A stretch of DNA of 64,000 nt from Gammaproteobacteria bacterium (GTDB lineage Bacteria > Pseudomonadota > Gammaproteobacteria > Eutrophobiales > Eutrophobiaceae): contig JAPOQU010000015.1 in assembly GCA_026710545.1 (NCBI GenBank), positions 1 to 64,000 of the forward strand, given 5' to 3'. Below, piece after piece: positions 60,821 to 64,000 of the stretch. A program made the translations under genes and the position numbers. Below the pieces are notes generated by a model. It searched no databases. It was not told where the DNA came from and was given only the letters and a program-made list of their open reading frames with translations. How positions within the stretch are numbered: position 1 is the first letter of the stretch; every line of letters begins with the position of its first letter.

Positions 60821-61171
60821 ATGAAAAAGACCTACAACGGCTCATGTCATTGCGGCAAGGTACGGTTCGAAGCAGATATGAACCTCGACCATGTCAGAGT
60901 CTGCGACTGCACGGTCTGCAAAAAACGCGGCGCACTAAACCACCGGGTTGAAGAAACGGACATTCAGATACTCACACCCCTGGATGAATTAATCCAATAT
61001 AAATGGCACACGATGAGAGCGACCGATTACATCTGCCCCGTATGTGGTATTTTGCCGTTCCGCCACCCACGTGATAAACCTGAATTATGGACAGTGAATG
61101 TCCGGTGCCTGGAAGGAGTTGACCTGGATTCAATACCTGTCAAGCAGGTATATGGGAGTACTCTGGACTAA
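60821..61171 (+). CDS. GFA/CENP-V-domain zinc protein
   Basis: 116 residues. The zinc-binding cysteines of the glutathione-dependent formaldehyde-activating fold are visible: Cys9-x-Cys11 (GSCHCGKVRFE), Cys28-x-Cys30-x2-Cys33 (CDCTVCKK) and Cys72-x2-Cys75 (YICPVCG). The best-studied member makes S-hydroxymethylglutathione, but many are of unknown role, so no specific reaction is assigned. It stands alone. Confidence 0.88.
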   Translation: MKKTYNGSCHCGKVRFEADMNLDHVRVCDCTVCKKRGALNHRVEETDIQILTPLDELIQYKWHTMRATDYICPVCGILPFRHPRDKPELWTVNVRCLEGVDLDSIPVKQVYGSTLD

Positions 61172-61285
61172 AGAAACTTGATGATTAATCCAGGGAATAA
61201 GCCCATATCTTCAAATTCAGCATCGATGCGCTGGTGAATATGCCGGCCACCAGGATGTTAACCAAAAAATTACTTCTTTGCGTAG

Positions 61286-61456
61286 TTACCGAGTCAACAT
61301 ATCAACAGAGACGTAATCGCGCAACAGGGCTTTTGCCACGTTAATTTCATTATCCAATAAACACTCAGCCGCTTGTGTCAGCAAGCCGATACGAAATTCC
61401 GGATCGGTTAACACGCGTTCTTGAATCGTTACTTTAAAATCTCAAGTGAGCGCCAT
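61286..61456 (-). pseudogene. Broken helix-turn-helix antitoxin gene
   Basis: Read leftward from ATG 61456 after a strong AAGGAG site: MALT, then TGA (61444-61442) at codon 5, followed in frame by DFKVTIQERVLTDPEFRIGLL and TQAAECLLDNEINVAKALLRDYV before frame loss and TAA 61288-61286. Intact relatives begin MALTxxFK and continue with a helix-turn-helix. Both the early stop and the missing C-terminus show decay. Confidence 0.7.
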
Positions 61457-61515
61457 AATCAGTTACTCCTTACAAAGAGCGTCTTTAGCTTGCCAGATGT
61501 TGATAATTAGTGTAA

Positions 61516-61542
61516 ACAGAGAATAATTGTATTATTCTCTGT
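61516..61542. promoter_or_regulatory. Perfect operator palindrome of the Phd-ParE pair
   Basis: ACAGAGAATAAT and ATTATTCTCTGT, 12-bp exact arms around TGT, ending 15 bp before the antitoxin ATG and just before its GAGGAGG ribosome site. Classic autorepression layout. Confidence 0.75.
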
Positions 61543-61557
61543 CGAGGAGGCGCGAAA

Positions 61558-61833
61558 ATGTTTCAAAGCTCGGATATACATACGGTGACTGATTTCAGCC
61601 GCAAGCCGGCGGAACATATTAAACGGCTGACTGAAAACAAACGCCCGGAGCTTCTGACAGTCAATGGCAAGGCTGCCGTGGTTGTCCAGGATGCTGAAAC
61701 CTATGAAAAAATGGCGGCATTGGCAGAATATGCGGAAAGTGTACAAAGTATCAGGCAGGCCATAGCAGAGCAAGGACGGCCGCTGGACGAATTCACGGCA
61801 GAGTTCGAAGCCAAGCATAGTATAAGTCGTTGA
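61558..61833 (+). CDS. Phd/YefM-family antitoxin
   Basis: 91 residues: HTVTDFSRKPAEHIKRLTEN, RPELLTVNGKAAVVVQDAETYEKM is the Phd/YefM DNA-binding fold; the C-terminal GRPLDEFTAEFEAKH binds the toxin. ATG 61558 has GAGGAGG upstream. Its stop overlaps the TTG start of the toxin. Confidence 0.9.
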   Translation: MFQSSDIHTVTDFSRKPAEHIKRLTENKRPELLTVNGKAAVVVQDAETYEKMAALAEYAESVQSIRQAIAEQGRPLDEFTAEFEAKHSISR

Positions 61834-62126
61834 AAAAATATCGCATTGAGATCAAGCCGACTGCAGAAAATGACCTGATTCGCCGATACCAGCAAATAGC
61901 TGAAGACTCGCCACAGAATGCGGTGAATTGGTATCTGCGAATTATTGACGCCATTGAGAAGCTGGATATATTAGCGGAGCGATGTCCCATCGCGCCGGAA
62001 GATGCAGATATTCAAAAAGGAATACGCCATTTAGTGATTGGTGATTACCGGGCGTTGTATCTTATCAACAATGATGCGGTCGAAGTCCTGCATGTGCGCC
62101 ATGGGCGAATGGACAGGAAACTATGA
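61830..62126 (+). CDS. ParE/RelE-family toxin
   Basis: 98 residues from TTG 61830: YRIEIKPTAENDLIRRYQQIAED, LDILAERCPIAPED, GIRHLVIGDYRALYLINNDAVEVLHVRHGRMD is a complete ParE/RelE fold. Translation is coupled to the antitoxin by a 4-bp overlap (TTGA). It appears full length, unlike the deleted relative at 41930. Confidence 0.88.
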   Translation: MKKYRIEIKPTAENDLIRRYQQIAEDSPQNAVNWYLRIIDAIEKLDILAERCPIAPEDADIQKGIRHLVIGDYRALYLINNDAVEVLHVRHGRMDRKL

Positions 62127-62317
62127 GTAAGCCTGAGAAGCCGGCAATTTATAACTGAGAGCAGGATATCAGGATAGGGCGCCATGACCGATGCTCTGTT
62201 TTCTTTAATGGCACTTATCTCAGCAGTTCGATACCGGATGCGTTTGCCCTTGGTTACCCCAATCCATCCACGGGAACTGCAGCGAACCTGTGTAACAACA
62301 GGTTACGATCCAGACAG

Positions 62318-62343
62318 CCATTTCCGTGGCGCCACGAAAATGG
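62318..62343. repeat. 26-bp near-perfect palindrome
   Basis: CCATTTCCGTGGC followed by its reverse complement with one mismatch. It lies in the 62127-62538 gap, which holds no convincing gene. Possible terminator or repeat. Confidence 0.4.
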
Positions 62344-62538
62344 TCAGGCCAGGCGGTAACCATTTTTTTCCGCTATGTGCGCGGCGGACTTTTCCCGATC
62401 GTAGAATATGTTGCCTGCAAGCGGCAACACAAGCCCTGACAGGGCACTCCCGATAAACGGGGCAGAGTTGGAAGTCAACATACAGACCAAACTCCATGTG
62501 CTACGGCTCCTCAGGAAAAAGACTACTGAATTGATGTC

Positions 62539-62709
62539 CTACGACCGTCCCTCAGGAGCAGCAGGTTTACGCTGTTTGAAAAACTGTGCCATTTTATTCA
62601 CCGCGGCGCGACCTCTTTTACTTTTCAGCAATTCATCCGCCTTGACATACACCGTTCCCGAGTTTGTAACATAAACTTTGGGCCGTTCCCTCTGTGCACT
62701 ATCTGACAT
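62539..62709 (-). CDS. Small basic hypothetical protein (56 aa)
   Basis: Read leftward from ATG 62709 to TAG 62541-62539: MSDSAQRERPKVYVTNSGTV, then YVKADELLKSKRGRAAVNKM, AQFFKQRKPAAPEG. GGAGGAGA lies 3-10 nt upstream of the ATG, a convincing ribosome site. Basic and soluble; not recognised. Convergent with the ParE gene and co-directional with the following YHYH-type gene. Confidence 0.55.
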   Translation of the reverse strand: MSDSAQRERPKVYVTNSGTVYVKADELLKSKRGRAAVNKMAQFFKQRKPAAPEGRS

Positions 62710-62798
62710 AATCTCCTCCGTTAAAAACCATATTTTTTGTAAACGCTAAATCATTTTTTGTGATCTTTCAATGGAACTCATAACCGCCATCCACTTAA

Positions 62799-63377
62799 TT
62801 ATGTAGAAATTTCCACAGCCCGCTTCCGAAAAACCTCATAACGCACCCCGGCCTTCCGGCAGGCGATCCTGATCCGGTACTCAAACCGGCCTTCCCGGCC
62901 ATCCGTGTCATAAATCACCACCGCCGGTCTCTTGCCGGTCACGTGACTGAAAAACAGCGCCTGCTGTACGCTGTGCAGGCTGCTACGCTGATCCAGGCCA
63001 CCCTCGTAAACCATCGTGCCGGTCTCACAATCCACGTCCACGTAACTGCGGCCACCGGCAGACGCGTACCCATGACGGGTTTCCGTCTCCCCGTTGACCA
63101 GGGTACAAAACCAGCGATTGTAATCATCCTCTGATGCAGTCGTGCGTGGCGCTGAACGGGCGGTTTCTTTCATCGGCGCCAATGGGTTGCCCGGTGCAGG
63201 ATGGCCGGACCGTGTACCATCGTGGCAATGCCACGGCAGTTTACCAGCGTGACAGCCCTCAGAGTCCGTGCGTCCGGGATGTCCCTGGATTGACAGCGCC
63301 ATCAACGACAACATGCTGAGACCCAACAGCTTCACCAGCAACCTTTTGATGCGAGTTGATACCATCACAAGGGCCAT
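62799..63377 (-). CDS. Secreted YHYH-motif-like protein
   Basis: 192 residues. Signal peptide about 1-32 (KRLLVKLLGLSMLSLMALSIQG), then HPGRTDSEGCHAGKLPWHCH, which matches the short His/Cys motif (GRTDxxGCHxxxxxxxYHCH) found in exported nuclease-associated or calcium-binding proteins. The C-terminal ~95 residues contain WFCTLVNGETETRHGYA, VDVDCETGTMVYEGG and VVIYDTDGREGRFEYRIRIA, a region I do not recognise. Its last 156 bp are duplicated at 60080-60235. Start at ATG 63377; ATG 63365 is an alternative. Confidence 0.7.
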   Translation of the reverse strand: MALVMVSTRIKRLLVKLLGLSMLSLMALSIQGHPGRTDSEGCHAGKLPWHCHDGTRSGHPAPGNPLAPMKETARSAPRTTASEDDYNRWFCTLVNGETETRHGYASAGGRSYVDVDCETGTMVYEGGLDQRSSLHSVQQALFFSHVTGKRPAVVIYDTDGREGRFEYRIRIACRKAGVRYEVFRKRAVEIST

Positions 63378-63438
63378 TTCGGCAGGATATCGCAGTGTCA
63401 GGAATCACATTTCATGCTTGAAAATATAACTGGCAATA

Positions 63439-63453
63439 TACCATGAAATGGTA
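63439..63453. promoter_or_regulatory. Short palindrome TACCAT-GAA-ATGGTA
   Basis: Perfect 6-bp arms around three bases, 62 bp upstream of the leftward YHYH-type gene. Candidate operator. The rest of 63378-63679 shows no gene. Confidence 0.3.
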
Positions 63454-63679
63454 GTAATATCAAATACATAAAAGTATTTTCTAAGTCGTTTACAGGGTTG
63501 TGGCTGAGGGTATGATTTGACCTCTTTCCGTAAAATCGAACTAATCAATACCAAGGGTTTATTGGCAAAATCACGTAGCTAGGAGGAAGGTTCAATATTG
63601 ATGTGTAAACCCGGATCATCTACCCTGTACATACGTCTGAACGGTTTCTGACCCTTTCTGAGAGTATTGAGGTATTAAC

Positions 63680-63862
63680 ATGAATTTCACGGCAGTTGTC
63701 GAGCAATGCAAGGAAACGGGGCTGTATGTAGGCTATGTGCCAGGCTTTACGGGCGCCCATTCCCAGGGAAAAACCCTGGATGAGCTGAATAAAAACATGC
63801 AGGAAGTCATTGCCATGTTGCTGGAAGATGGCATGCCTGAACAAGCACGATTGCCGAAATGA
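63680..63862 (+). CDS. HicB-type small antitoxin-like protein
   Basis: 60 residues: NFTAVVEQCKETGLYVGYVP, GFTGAHSQGKTLDELNKNMQEVIAMLLEDG. This is the partially degraded RNase-H-like HicB fold, in its short form without a C-terminal DNA-binding domain. HicA normally lies next to it; none is visible on either side within the window. ATG 63680. Confidence 0.75.
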   Translation: MNFTAVVEQCKETGLYVGYVPGFTGAHSQGKTLDELNKNMQEVIAMLLEDGMPEQARLPK

Positions 63863-63940
63863 AGGCAAGGGAGAGTCTATAGGCCTGCAACAGCCGCGAA
63901 CCAGGATTGAAACAGATGGAACTGATATACTGGAGAGGCC

Positions 63941-64000
63941 ATGAACAGAGATGAAATACTGGGTCTGCTCCAGGAGCATAAAGCTACCCTCGCGCAACGC
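63941..64000 (+). CDS. Probable MNT-type nucleotidyltransferase, N-terminal end (partial)
   Basis: The first 20 codons run off the right edge: MNRDEILGLLQEHKATLAQR. This pattern is usual for the start of small minimal nucleotidyltransferases that pair with HEPN proteins, whose catalytic GSxxR would come just beyond the window. GGAGAGG lies upstream. The call rests on few residues. Confidence 0.45.
   Translation, partial: MNRDEILGLLQEHKATLAQR

Noticed and set aside
62184..62456. A 90-codon open frame on the + strand
   Set aside because: No ribosome-binding site, Arg/Cys-rich unstructured composition, and it crosses the 26-bp palindrome; no support as a gene.

Overview
The window reads as a chromosomal segment of a free-living proteobacterium, most likely a marine- or sediment-type gammaproteobacterium. 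The pointers are a TonB-dependent receptor, PutA, a squalene-hopene cyclase, RhlE, Rieske oxygenase subunits and dispersed short palindromic repeats. No rRNA, tRNA or CRISPR array was recognised. Core genes are GC-rich with good ribosome-binding sites. Several accessory blocks are visibly more AT-rich: about 22.4-24.8 kb, 33.0-35.4 kb and parts of 52.5-64 kb.

Layout. 0-4.4 kb: the tail of an acetamidase/formamidase, a small membrane protein, and putA divergent from an Lrp-type regulator. 4.4-5.6 kb: a Fic protein behind a perfect inverted repeat. 5.8-19.1 kb: a hydantoin/cyclic-amide type locus. It holds a MalT-like LuxR activator, an NCS1 permease, a decayed hyuA'-hyuB' copy, intact hyuA and hyuB, a TonB-dependent receptor and a hydantoin/Asp-Glu racemase. 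Five related palindromic sites (core CTACCC-N4-GGGTAG) lie in front of these genes. At four promoters the spacing from site to -35 to -10 is identical, which suggests one regulon. 19.3-26.8 kb: a defence/addiction block (AAA ATPase, FitAB-type toxin-antitoxin, an HsdR-N-like nuclease, AbiE). 26.8-32.9 kb: an acyl-CoA dehydrogenase, an unknown gene, squalene-hopene cyclase and an ornithine-cyclodeaminase-family enzyme. 33.1-35.4 kb: an HNH nuclease with an RHH-fused DNA methyltransferase, bordered by a fragment of a second cyclodeaminase gene. 35.5-41.2 kb: amino-acid and one-carbon type enzymes (UroD-like, PLP dehydratase, MetE-like, DauA-like oxidase) and rhlE.

41.6-46 kb: an antitoxin with an internally deleted toxin, a large CBM9-like/beta-barrel protein, and a secreted Cys-rich protein with seven thrombospondin-1-like repeats. 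46.3-56.2 kb: a catabolic neighbourhood with a LLM (F420/FMN) oxidoreductase, an FAH-family hydrolase, an M20 amidohydrolase, a fused F0 synthase FbiC, a second Fic protein with its own operator, a BrnT-BrnA remnant, and Rieske dioxygenase beta and alpha subunits. 56.5-57.7 kb: sulfide:quinone oxidoreductase. 57.7-64 kb: a patchwork of intact and broken toxin-antitoxin genes, a GFA-family protein, a duplicated 156-bp gene fragment and small orphan genes, ending in the first codons of a probable MNT-type nucleotidyltransferase.

How the parts may work together (inference). The 5.8-19.1 kb locus looks like outer-membrane uptake, inner-membrane uptake, racemisation and ATP-dependent ring opening of a cyclic amide under one ligand- and ATP-sensing activator. 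FbiC next to a LLM oxidoreductase suggests that F0/F420 is made and used by the 46-56 kb cluster. The accessory blocks show repeated loss of toxins with retention of antitoxins.
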